Source: Planctomycetaceae bacterium
GTDB lineage: Bacteria > Planctomycetota > Planctomycetia > Pirellulales > Pirellulaceae
Direction: 5' to 3'
Length of the DNA: 41,293 bases
Assembly: GCA_007694185.1 (NCBI GenBank)
Contig: RECD01000149.1
Location: 1 to 41,293, forward strand
In this document: positions 17,110 to 24,640 of the stretch, one piece after another
Position numbering within the stretch: position 1 is the first letter of the stretch
How the letters are laid out: each line of letters opens with the position of its first letter
Notes under the pieces: generated by a model
Database searches by the model: none
The model's input: only the letters and a program-made list of their open reading frames with translations
Told to the model about the DNA's origin: nothing
Position numbers and translations under genes: made by a program

Positions 17110-17598
17110 ATGGAAAACGATGTGTCTCCCGCGACCAGTGTCGCTCATAGCCCTCTTCGGCGATTTGGGCTGATGGCAGTTGTCCTCGTGTTGGTCGGGG
17201 TTGGGGTCGCGTTCCAGCAGAGTTGGTTGCCGGGGATGCGGGCGGGGCCGCGTGCGAACGCGATCATGGTGATTTCCCCCTACCGCGATCAGGGTACCTG
17301 GGTGTTTGATGATCCGTCGGTCGGCTTGGTCAAGGAACCGTTTGTCGCCGGCGTGCCGGAGATGATCGACGTGCTCGTGGCCGACATCCCCGACGCTGGC
17401 GACGGCTTTCGGCTGCTGTTCAGCGCCAACCCCTTCCCGGGACATCAAAAGAAATTGCGGTGGCTGCGGGGTGATTCGGGCGGCAACTATTACGCCCTCG
17501 ACGAACCGCCGATGGAAGGCTGGATCTGCCCCGCGATGTTCAAGTACTATTCCAAGGCTCCTGACAACCTGTATGTGAAAGCCGAGCCGCTGCGTTGA
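17110..17598 (+). CDS. Membrane-anchored DUF6717-like protein
   Basis: 162 residues: an N-terminal helix (FGLMAVVLVLVGVGVAF, about residues 19-37), then a compact domain of about 110 residues. That domain has GTWVFDDPSVGLVKEPFVAG, DGFRLLFSANPFPGHQ and MEGWICPAMFKYY. It closely resembles the short DUF6717 family found in planctomycetes and proteobacteria, from memory; the family has no known function. Usually the domain stands alone without a membrane helix. First of three tightly spaced genes, with 11 bases to the next. Confidence 0.75.
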   Translation: MENDVSPATSVAHSPLRRFGLMAVVLVLVGVGVAFQQSWLPGMRAGPRANAIMVISPYRDQGTWVFDDPSVGLVKEPFVAGVPEMIDVLVADIPDAGDGFRLLFSANPFPGHQKKLRWLRGDSGGNYYALDEPPMEGWICPAMFKYYSKAPDNLYVKAEPLR

Positions 17599-17609
17599 GG
17601 CCGATCTTG

Positions 17610-17849
17610 ATGCGTTCTCCCCGTCCGTCACGACCGCGAGTTGCGAGCGATGTCGATCGGTTCGTCGTGAACGGTTACGAGTCGGCGGAATCCTCGCTGT
17701 TGCCGGAAATTCGCCGCCAGGTGGAGGCCGAGTTTGCTGAGCGGCTTAGCGCCGCGGGGCTGTTTCGGCGATGGATTTTACGTCGCCAAATCCGCGCGGA
17801 GATCTCGCGCCGGCTCGACCAACAGGCTCCTCCCGACGGCTTGTACTGA
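17610..17849 (+). CDS. Small basic protein, unknown
   Basis: 79 residues from the ATG at 17610; an in-frame TTG at 17595 overlapping the previous stop is possible. Charged and helical throughout (VEAEFAERLSAAGLFRRWIL, then IRAEISRRLDQQ), no membrane segment, no known family. Its stop shares a base with the start of the next gene, so it is translationally coupled to a membrane protein and may bind it. Confidence 0.65.
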   Translation: MRSPRPSRPRVASDVDRFVVNGYESAESSLLPEIRRQVEAEFAERLSAAGLFRRWILRRQIRAEISRRLDQQAPPDGLY

Positions 17850-18505
17850 TGTTGGCCAAATGTTTTGGCATCGGGCTCGCTCTCGTCGCTTTGGCGATCT
17901 CTGTCCATTCCGGGCTGACCGCCTGGCGGCATCATCGTGACTTCTATGTTTGGATCGATGCGCGGCCGCTGGATGTTACGCTCGACTTGACCCGTCCTTC
18001 GGTGCAAACGGTCCCGTTCACGCAGACGTGCAGTCTGGCTCATGGCGAATCGATCTATTTCGACACGGGCGAGGCGGGATGGAGCGAGGCGGAGGTGGCC
18101 GAGCGATTCGCGGGACTCGACGGCACGCTCAAGATTCGTGATGCCGCCGGGAAAGAAATCGCTTCGAGAGAATTGACCGCCGCAAGCGTTTCCCCGTGGG
18201 GGCTCGATCCGATGCTGACGGGCATCTTCCCCTTTGCCAAGGGCGACTACACGGCCGAGATCCGGATCGAGCGTGGTGCGAGCGATCTGCCCGGTTCGGA
18301 ACACCGTCTCTACGCCCGCTACGAACTGTGTGGTTTGGAACTGCTGCCGGCCTACCTACTCGGCGCGGTCTCGGCGGTCGCGGGTCTGGTCGGGTTGATC
18401 GCCGCCGCTATCACCGCGACCTCGATTCGGCGGCATGGGTTCTGGCCACACCCGACAACTTGCGTCGAAACCGACTCGGCAGAATCCGCCTCCGCGGGTG
18501 GCTGA
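17849..18505 (+). CDS. Bitopic/two-helix membrane protein with extracytoplasmic domain, unknown
   Basis: 218 residues. I chose ATG 17849, which overlaps the previous stop by one base; the longer upstream frame would put 26 charged residues before the helix. A helix at residues 4-25 (GIGLALVALAISVHSGL), an extracytoplasmic region of about 130 residues with alternating strands (DFYVWIDARPLDVTLDL, GDYTAEIRIERG), and a second helix near 180-205 (YLLGAVSAVAGLVGLIAAA). The tail is Ser/Ala-rich. No known family. Third gene of a small membrane operon; it ends two bases before the convergent barrel gene. Confidence 0.75.
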   Translation: MLAKCFGIGLALVALAISVHSGLTAWRHHRDFYVWIDARPLDVTLDLTRPSVQTVPFTQTCSLAHGESIYFDTGEAGWSEAEVAERFAGLDGTLKIRDAAGKEIASRELTAASVSPWGLDPMLTGIFPFAKGDYTAEIRIERGASDLPGSEHRLYARYELCGLELLPAYLLGAVSAVAGLVGLIAAAITATSIRRHGFWPHPTTCVETDSAESASAGG

Positions 18506-18507
18506 CG

Positions 18508-20577
18508 TCAGTATTCCAATGCCAATTCCACGAACCCGGCGACCGGGTTATCGATCCGGCCGTCGAATCGCTGGAACAGGTCCTTGAAGCCGTTGCCGGC
18601 GATAAGCGTCGATAAGCCGCCGAGGATCAGCACGTTATTATTCAACAACGGCCGGTATTCGGTCCCCAGGCTGATGTCGGTGCCGATGAAGTCACGGATC
18701 TGATCGGTAAAGACATAAGTTTCCAGCGGCGCGGTCTTATCAAACCATAAGAAATTGGTATTATGGATCAGCTTCCAACGGGGCGTGATGTCGGCATCCA
18801 TCCCGAGGTTGTAAAGGTGCAAGCCCGGGTTGACGAAATTGGTCTGCCCTTGGAATTTGCTGCTTCGCATGTTCGGGATCAGCGACAGTCGGTTGGTCAA
18901 CTCGATGCCGAACAGACGCACGGCCTGACGGCCGAAGTAGCTGAACTCGGCCCCCGCGAAGTTCGGGTTGGGGAAGATCGCGTCGAAACCTTGGGCTTTC
19001 GAATCGTTCGGGTTGCCGTCGCCGGAGGCGTACAGGTAAGACGTGCGGAAGCGGACCCAATCGCGGTCGTAAGAAAGCTCGATCGCCGCTAGCCAGGCGT
19101 CGATCTGCTGTTCACGGCCGGCCAACGGGTTCAAATCATCGCGTCCGAAGGCGTAGTAGGCCGCGGAGCTGATATTGAACCGTTCGATGTGCCCGTTGTT
19201 GGCGACGCCGAGGTAGTAAGACCGGATGTCGTGCGGTTGGAAGACGCCGACCGGATCGGGGCGGGCGACGAAGTTGTTGCGATCGAGCCGGAAGTCGGGG
19301 CGGTCGTGATTGGCGTGAAAGGAGACCATCGCGTTGTGTCCCGGGAAGAGGACATCTTGGCGGTAGTAGTTCACGATCCAGGTATTTTGACCACGGTCTT
19401 CGTCGAATCGGTTCAGGCCGCTGTTGATGTCCTTATCGACCTGATCGAACCAGACGACGTTGTACTGGTCGCGGTTGGCGTTGCGGGTGCCGAATAGCCG
19501 GACGCCGCGGTTGACGTCGGAAAAGATCAGCCCCCGAAAGTCGCTGACGAACGGTTGGCTGCCGACGCGGGCGGACATGAAGTCATAGTCGGGGCTGGTA
19601 TCGAGCAACTTGGTTTCGAGATACCACTGCTCGGGCGTCAGGTGTTGTCGGAACCGTGTCTTGCCGTCGCGAACGTTCGGCCCGACGATCCCGAGTTCTT
19701 GAGCTTGCAAGTAATTCGTGTTGTAGATCAGCTCGAAATGGACTCGCCAGTCAGCCGGCTTGAACGCCGTGTTGCCGTGAAACAGGTCGAAGCCGAGCGT
19801 GTGATAGGAGAGGTGGAGGAATTGGTCCGGATCACCAAAAAAGCCTTCGGATGACGGGTCACGAGTCGCTTCGAAGGGCGTTGTCGGGGTCGGCACCTGA
19901 ATCCCCTCGAACAGGTTGAAGCTGCGGCCGGTCAGTTTCATGAAGGTGTGTTGCCCGATGATCGGGTAGTCGCCTTTGAGCACGTTTTGGTTGTAGGGAT
20001 CCCACCACGCCCCCTTCACCCCGGGGTAATCGTCGAGCATCGGGTGGCCCTTGCCGTAGCGATCCTGGGCGGGGATGCCCTGGCGCCAGCGGTCTTCCAA
20101 CGGCACGAAATGGCTGCTGGTCTGGTGTTCGGTCGGCAGCACGCCGGACGGTCCGGAAAAGCCGAGCGGCGGATCGATCTCGTTCGTCCAGAGCGGATCG
20201 GTGGCGTCTTCGATCAACCGCGGCGGCGGCAACGTCTCCGGAACATCGGGGATCGGCCGCAATACGCGAGGCCTCAAGCCTTCGGGTCGCATCTCCGCTG
20301 CGTCGGGGTCTTGGTCAGACAGCCGAAAGACCTCCGGCTCGGCCGGATGCAAGGCCGGTTCAGCCTGGCGGGTGGCCGGTTCAGCCTGGCGGGTGGCCGG
20401 TTCTCTCGGGTCCAGGGCAGCGGCTTCGTCGTCAGCGAACGGGTCGTCCTCGGCGGCACCGGGCAGGTCGCTGAATCGAAAGGTCTCACCGGCAGACGGG
20501 ACGCCGAACCAGCAGAGGCAGGCGAACAGGATGCCGGTGAAGGCTCGGCGCGTCGTCAGTCCGGAAGTTGCGACCAT
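18508..20577 (-). CDS. Outer-membrane beta-barrel-like protein (porin-like)
   Basis: 689 residues. A signal peptide (FTGILFACLCWFGVPSAG) leads to an acidic, Pro-rich N-terminal region of about 180 residues that includes a 7-residue tandem repeat (EPATRQA, DNA repeat near 20353-20400). From about residue 250 onward there are many alternating amphipathic strands ending in aromatic residues (WRVHFELIYNTNYLQ, DRDWVRFRTSYLYASG, NNVLILGGLSTLI), and the chain ends FVELALEY, the terminal-aromatic signature of outer-membrane barrels. This resembles planctomycete porin-like proteins, but I cannot name the family. It contains no haem motif. The mature N-terminus GETFRFSDLP resembles that of the secreted protein at 23651. 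Convergent with the upstream operon, divergent from the dockerin/HbpS gene. Confidence 0.75.
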   Translation of the reverse strand: MVATSGLTTRRAFTGILFACLCWFGVPSAGETFRFSDLPGAAEDDPFADDEAAALDPREPATRQAEPATRQAEPALHPAEPEVFRLSDQDPDAAEMRPEGLRPRVLRPIPDVPETLPPPRLIEDATDPLWTNEIDPPLGFSGPSGVLPTEHQTSSHFVPLEDRWRQGIPAQDRYGKGHPMLDDYPGVKGAWWDPYNQNVLKGDYPIIGQHTFMKLTGRSFNLFEGIQVPTPTTPFEATRDPSSEGFFGDPDQFLHLSYHTLGFDLFHGNTAFKPADWRVHFELIYNTNYLQAQELGIVGPNVRDGKTRFRQHLTPEQWYLETKLLDTSPDYDFMSARVGSQPFVSDFRGLIFSDVNRGVRLFGTRNANRDQYNVVWFDQVDKDINSGLNRFDEDRGQNTWIVNYYRQDVLFPGHNAMVSFHANHDRPDFRLDRNNFVARPDPVGVFQPHDIRSYYLGVANNGHIERFNISSAAYYAFGRDDLNPLAGREQQIDAWLAAIELSYDRDWVRFRTSYLYASGDGNPNDSKAQGFDAIFPNPNFAGAEFSYFGRQAVRLFGIELTNRLSLIPNMRSSKFQGQTNFVNPGLHLYNLGMDADITPRWKLIHNTNFLWFDKTAPLETYVFTDQIRDFIGTDISLGTEYRPLLNNNVLILGGLSTLIAGNGFKDLFQRFDGRIDNPVAGFVELALEY

Positions 20578-20705
20578 CTGGAACCGGCCAAGTGGGGCGA
20601 TGGCGACCTGCGCGCCCGATGACGCACGCCAACCCGCTGGTAGGCTTCTGGGATGTATCGGTTGTAACGGTTGTAGGGTTGAGCCAATGTTTCGGAACCT
20701 CCGAT

Positions 20706-20734
20706 TTGACAGGTTTTTATTAACGAATCATGAT
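20706..20734 (+). promoter_or_regulatory. Candidate sigma70-type promoter
   Basis: TTGACA at 20706-20711, a 17-base spacer, and CATGAT at 20729-20734 (four of six matches to the -10 consensus), about 160 bases before the dockerin/HbpS start. The surrounding bases are unusually AT-rich. Planctomycete promoters often deviate from this consensus, so this is tentative. The rest of 20578-20893 shows nothing else recognisable. Confidence 0.3.
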
Positions 20735-20893
20735 GCGAGGTGGGTCCAACTGGGCGGTTTCGGCGGTTTTCCGTCAGCCGCCTCCCTTGCGGGCTATTCG
20801 CGAGGCAGACTTAACGTGGGCGGGCTCAGTGGTGCCGTTGCGAGCACCCTCCCACTTCTCTGACTTTTTCTTTGGCTCCGCGGGTCCGATCGA

Positions 20894-23416
20894 ATGAAGC
20901 GAAAACGATCGCGTCGGCTGCGGCTGGAACCGCTGGAAAACCGTCATCTGCTGACCGGGTGGCACAATCTGGTGTTGCCGCCGGACGTCAACGGCGATGG
21001 CGAAGTCACCCCGATCGACGCTCTGCAAGTCATCAACGCCCTTGCGCGTACCGACGGGACGTCGATCGAGCTGACGACCCCCGCCGGGCCGTCCGACCCT
21101 TTTTTGGACGTCGACAACAACGGATTCGTTACCCCGATCGACGCCTTGAAGGTGCTCAACGCGATCATCCAGCCGATCGAACCTTTGGATGCCGGTATCG
21201 ATTTGCCGGAGGCGGGTGGCGAGTACATGGGGCTCGTCGATCTGGAGAACTTCACCGCGTCGCTCGCGCCGCTCGATCTGCTGCCCGGCGGCTTGATGGA
21301 AGCGGCTGAAGTCGCGGTGCTGTTGGATCGAGCTTCGGCCGCTTCGCCATCACGAGACGGGATCATCGCGGTCGTCGATCGCGCGGGGCGGATTTTGGGA
21401 GTGCGGGTCGAGGCGGAAGTTGCCGCGTCGCTGCAAGCCGACCCGGACAAGTTGGCATTTGCGATCGACGGCGCCGTCGCGAAGGCCCGCACGGCCGCTT
21501 TCTTCAGCAGCAACTCGGCGCCGCTGACCAGTCGCACGGTGCGGTTCATCAGCCAATCGACGGTCACGCAACGGGAAGTCGAATCGGCACCCGTGCATGC
21601 CGACCCGCGATTTCGTGGCCCCGGCTTCGTCGCGCCGATCGGTGTCGGCGGCCAATTTCCGCCAGAGATCCCCTTCACTCCCCAAGTCGACTTGTTGGGG
21701 ATCGAACGCCAGAGCCGTGACAGCCGTTTTCATGCCGGTGAGGACGGGGTTCTTGGGACGGCCGACGATTTCGAATTGAACTTCCGGTTCAACGTCGACC
21801 CCGCCGCCATCCCGCCGGTGGCTGAGGACTTTTTTGAAGTTTGGCCGGAATCGTACGGGATCGTAACGGAAACGTCGCTAACCAGCCGGTCGCGGGGGAT
21901 CGCGACGCTGCCCGGCGGCGTGCCGCTTTACAAACGGGTTGACGGCGAGGTGAACTTGGTCGGCGGCATCGGGGTCTTCTTCCCTGGTGAAGAGGGCTTC
22001 GCGACTTATGAACAGGGCTTCATCCACGCTGATCTGTTGGGCGGGAAAGCTCAGACCGAGGCTTCGCGAACGAATGCCGATCGGGTGTTGGAAGCCGAAT
22101 TCATCGCCCTCGCCGCATCCGCCGGCGAAGGCATCTTGGGTCGCCCCGAATTCATGCGGGACGTGTCGGACATCAACGCAAAATTGCCGCCGCTGCCGAA
22201 TTTTGTCGCCTTGAACGGCCGCATCGATCTGGTCGGCATCACGCTAGAAATCTACGGCCCGACCCCCAGTCGCCAATTCCGTGTCCCCGGGATCGATCGG
22301 CTGTTGTCATTCGGACGAGCCCGGATCGGCAACCTGCCGACCCCCAGCGGCGTCGATGTTCCGGTCAACGCCGGCGGCGACCTGCATCTGGACGGCATGG
22401 CGGTCCCGCAAGGCTGGCTCGTCGCACCGCAGGATTCCCCGATCGCGGGTGGACTGAGTGCGGCCCAGGTCGCCGAGATGGTCCAGGCCGGGGTCGGACA
22501 AGCCAAGTTGACTCGCGCCGCGATCAGGCTGAAGCCGAACCTGTTGCCGGGGGCATCGACGCAGATGGTGTTCGCCGTCGCCGATACTCACGGCAACGTG
22601 TTGGGTGTCTTTCGGATGCCGGACGCCACCGTCTTTTCGATCGACGTGGCGATCGCCAAGGCTCGCAACACCGCTTATTACGCTGACCCCGCGGCCCTCG
22701 TTGTCGCCGATCGGGTCGATTTCAACGACGATGGGCTGTTCGGACCGATCAGCACCTCGTTTCAGCAGCCCGGCGATACCCTGCCCGTCGGCACGGCACT
22801 GACCAACCGCACCTTTCGGTTTTTGGCCGGGCCGCGGTTTCCGACCGGAGCGGAATTGCCTGGCAACGGCTTGACGCTGCAAGGGGCGACGGCGATCTGC
22901 GACCAATCGGCGACGCTCTGCGATCACGTGGGGCCGTTCAGCGGCTTGCGGCTGCCGGGGATCAATCCCTACACCGCGGAAAACGTCCGTGATCCGAACG
23001 TCCCCGGCGGGGAGTTGCCGCTGCCGTTTTCGGTCTACGCCGACCCGGCCCATTCCAGCCCACTCTTTTTTGACGCGTTCGTCCCCAGCCGTAACTTTCG
23101 CGATCCCGGTGACGCGGCGGTGATCGTGCAGGGAACGCTCGGTTCGCAACCGCTCGCTAACCAGAACGGCGTCGTCTTCTTTCCCGGCAGCACGCCGCTG
23201 TACCTGCGCGCCCCCGGCGACCCGCCGTCGGGCGGCACCCTGCTGGTCGGCGGCTTGGGGGTCAGTGGCGATGGGGTCGATCAGGATGACGTCGTGACTT
23301 TCGCCGCCCAGCGAGGATTTGAACCTGCGGAGGCGCTGCGAGCCGACCGGTTCATCGTCGGCGGCGTGCGGATGCCATACCAGAAATTCAATCGCAATCC
23401 CGGGTTGGCTGGATAA
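20894..23416 (+). CDS. Secreted protein: planctomycete N-motif, dockerin-like repeats and two HbpS/GlcG-like haem-binding domains
   Basis: 840 residues. The start RRLRLEPLENRHLL (residues 7-20) is the LEPLE-x-R-LL motif typical of large planctomycete exported proteins. Two calcium-loop repeats follow, DVNGDGEVTPIDALQVINAL (31-50) and DVDNNGFVTPIDALKVLNA (72-90), a dockerin-like pair. Residues about 135-222 (AAEVAVLLDRASAASPSRDG, IIAVVDRAGRILGVRV, AIDGAVAKARTAAFF) and about 515-640 (AAQVAEMVQAGVGQAK, FAVADTHGNVLGVFRM, DVAIAKARNTAYY) match the HbpS/GlcG family (PF03928-type), some of whose members bind haem or cobalamin. Each is followed by long loop regions containing FFPG and YLRAPGD motifs. 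It lies a gene away from the cytochrome operon, so a haem-related or redox role at the surface is an inference. Confidence 0.8.
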   Translation: MKRKRSRRLRLEPLENRHLLTGWHNLVLPPDVNGDGEVTPIDALQVINALARTDGTSIELTTPAGPSDPFLDVDNNGFVTPIDALKVLNAIIQPIEPLDAGIDLPEAGGEYMGLVDLENFTASLAPLDLLPGGLMEAAEVAVLLDRASAASPSRDGIIAVVDRAGRILGVRVEAEVAASLQADPDKLAFAIDGAVAKARTAAFFSSNSAPLTSRTVRFISQSTVTQREVESAPVHADPRFRGPGFVAPIGVGGQFPPEIPFTPQVDLLGIERQSRDSRFHAGEDGVLGTADDFELNFRFNVDPAAIPPVAEDFFEVWPESYGIVTETSLTSRSRGIATLPGGVPLYKRVDGEVNLVGGIGVFFPGEEGFATYEQGFIHADLLGGKAQTEASRTNADRVLEAEFIALAASAGEGILGRPEFMRDVSDINAKLPPLPNFVALNGRIDLVGITLEIYGPTPSRQFRVPGIDRLLSFGRARIGNLPTPSGVDVPVNAGGDLHLDGMAVPQGWLVAPQDSPIAGGLSAAQVAEMVQAGVGQAKLTRAAIRLKPNLLPGASTQMVFAVADTHGNVLGVFRMPDATVFSIDVAIAKARNTAYYADPAALVVADRVDFNDDGLFGPISTSFQQPGDTLPVGTALTNRTFRFLAGPRFPTGAELPGNGLTLQGATAICDQSATLCDHVGPFSGLRLPGINPYTAENVRDPNVPGGELPLPFSVYADPAHSSPLFFDAFVPSRNFRDPGDAAVIVQGTLGSQPLANQNGVVFFPGSTPLYLRAPGDPPSGGTLLVGGLGVSGDGVDQDDVVTFAAQRGFEPAEALRADRFIVGGVRMPYQKFNRNPGLAG

Positions 23417-23650
23417 ATCGAACCAGCCGGCAATGCGATCTGGCTTATCCGACGGCAAGCTATTTCAACCAGCCGTGCCGCCCCAACCGGGTGGAAACTT
23501 TACCGGCTGCGCAGGCTGGTCCCGTCGCGAGACCGAGTTTGGCGAGCCGCTCTCGGAACGACCGATACAACCGACACAAGGGTTCGAGACCGATCGGTTC
23601 GGTCATCCACTACCCCTTTCGGTTCGTTCCCACGTCGCGGACCCGATGGC

Positions 23651-24640
23651 ATGATGCGTGTCCGATCAACCGATATGGCTCAACGGCTCGCCGACAAGTC
23701 GCTCGCCCGCCAGAGGTCGCTGGTCGGCGGCGGTCCTCGCCCCGTCCGTGTAGCGCGGGTGCGATTTGCGCTGCGCCGCGTCGCGTTGGCCGGATTGGCT
23801 GCCGCCGGTTTCGGCATGGCCGGCTGGGGGATGACCCCAACGGCTCGAGGCGAAGAGGCTTGGTCTTTTTCGGACATCCCCGAGATCACGTTGACGCCGC
23901 CGATCGGGTCTGGACTGTCGAAGCAGGGCGGCGACATCGACACGCCGCCGAACGGCCGTCGGGAAGGTGGTGGGGACGCCCAACCCGCTCGACGGCCCAA
24001 ACCCAAGTGGAACGATCGAGTCGTCGACGAAACCGAATCGGTCTGGGCAGGTCCGATCCGCTGGGACGAAGTGAACGCCAGCGCCGAAGCGGAGCCTACG
24101 GCCGTATCGATGTCGCTCGATTTCGATGCACTTGAAGACCTCGGTTGGGACGACACCGACGCGACCGTATTCAAGGCGGAGGGCTTCAACTGGGAAGATC
24201 CCGAATCAGCCGATTGCAGCCCCGTCCATGCCGGCTCGGCCGACTTCGCCCACGAGTACCACGGCGGAATCAGCCTCGATCCAGGTTTTCCACGCAAGCC
24301 TTGTCGCGAGCTGCCGGGGGACGTCAACCGTGGCGCTTGCCCGCCCTATCGATATCAGCTCGACGATGACGAACGGGCCGGTTTGCCGCGGTGGGTGTTG
24401 CGGTTCGCCAAACCGTCGCTCAACCAACATTATTCCGGGTGGTACGTCGGTGGCGGAGCTGCTTTCGGCGGCCGTGGACGGTGCCCGGGCGAAGGGGTTT
24501 GGGGCATGGATTACCAAGGCTGGTTCCCCGTCCAGCGGGTCTGGATGAACTGGACCGGCGGACGGGTTCAAGGCGGCGAGGGGGCTTACCAAACCGACGG
24601 GCACGTCACCCCAACTCGGCCTTTCCGTCACGGTCGATGA
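23651..24640 (+). CDS. Secreted protein, unknown, Gly/Trp/Cys-rich C-terminus
   Basis: 329 residues from ATG 23651; ATG 23675 is also possible. The signal peptide (RRVALAGLAAAGFGMAGWG) ends near ARGEEAW. The mature chain starts EEAWSFSDIPEITLTPP, echoing GETFRFSDLP of the barrel protein. The middle is acidic and disordered in appearance. The last 120 residues contain five spaced cysteines and aromatic-glycine motifs (HYSGWYVGGGAAFGGRGRCP, GVWGMDYQGWFPVQRVW), perhaps a small disulfide-stabilised surface domain. Family not recognised. Its last 35 bases overlap the convergent end of the Fe-S gene. Confidence 0.65.
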   Translation: MMRVRSTDMAQRLADKSLARQRSLVGGGPRPVRVARVRFALRRVALAGLAAAGFGMAGWGMTPTARGEEAWSFSDIPEITLTPPIGSGLSKQGGDIDTPPNGRREGGGDAQPARRPKPKWNDRVVDETESVWAGPIRWDEVNASAEAEPTAVSMSLDFDALEDLGWDDTDATVFKAEGFNWEDPESADCSPVHAGSADFAHEYHGGISLDPGFPRKPCRELPGDVNRGACPPYRYQLDDDERAGLPRWVLRFAKPSLNQHYSGWYVGGGAAFGGRGRCPGEGVWGMDYQGWFPVQRVWMNWTGGRVQGGEGAYQTDGHVTPTRPFRHGR

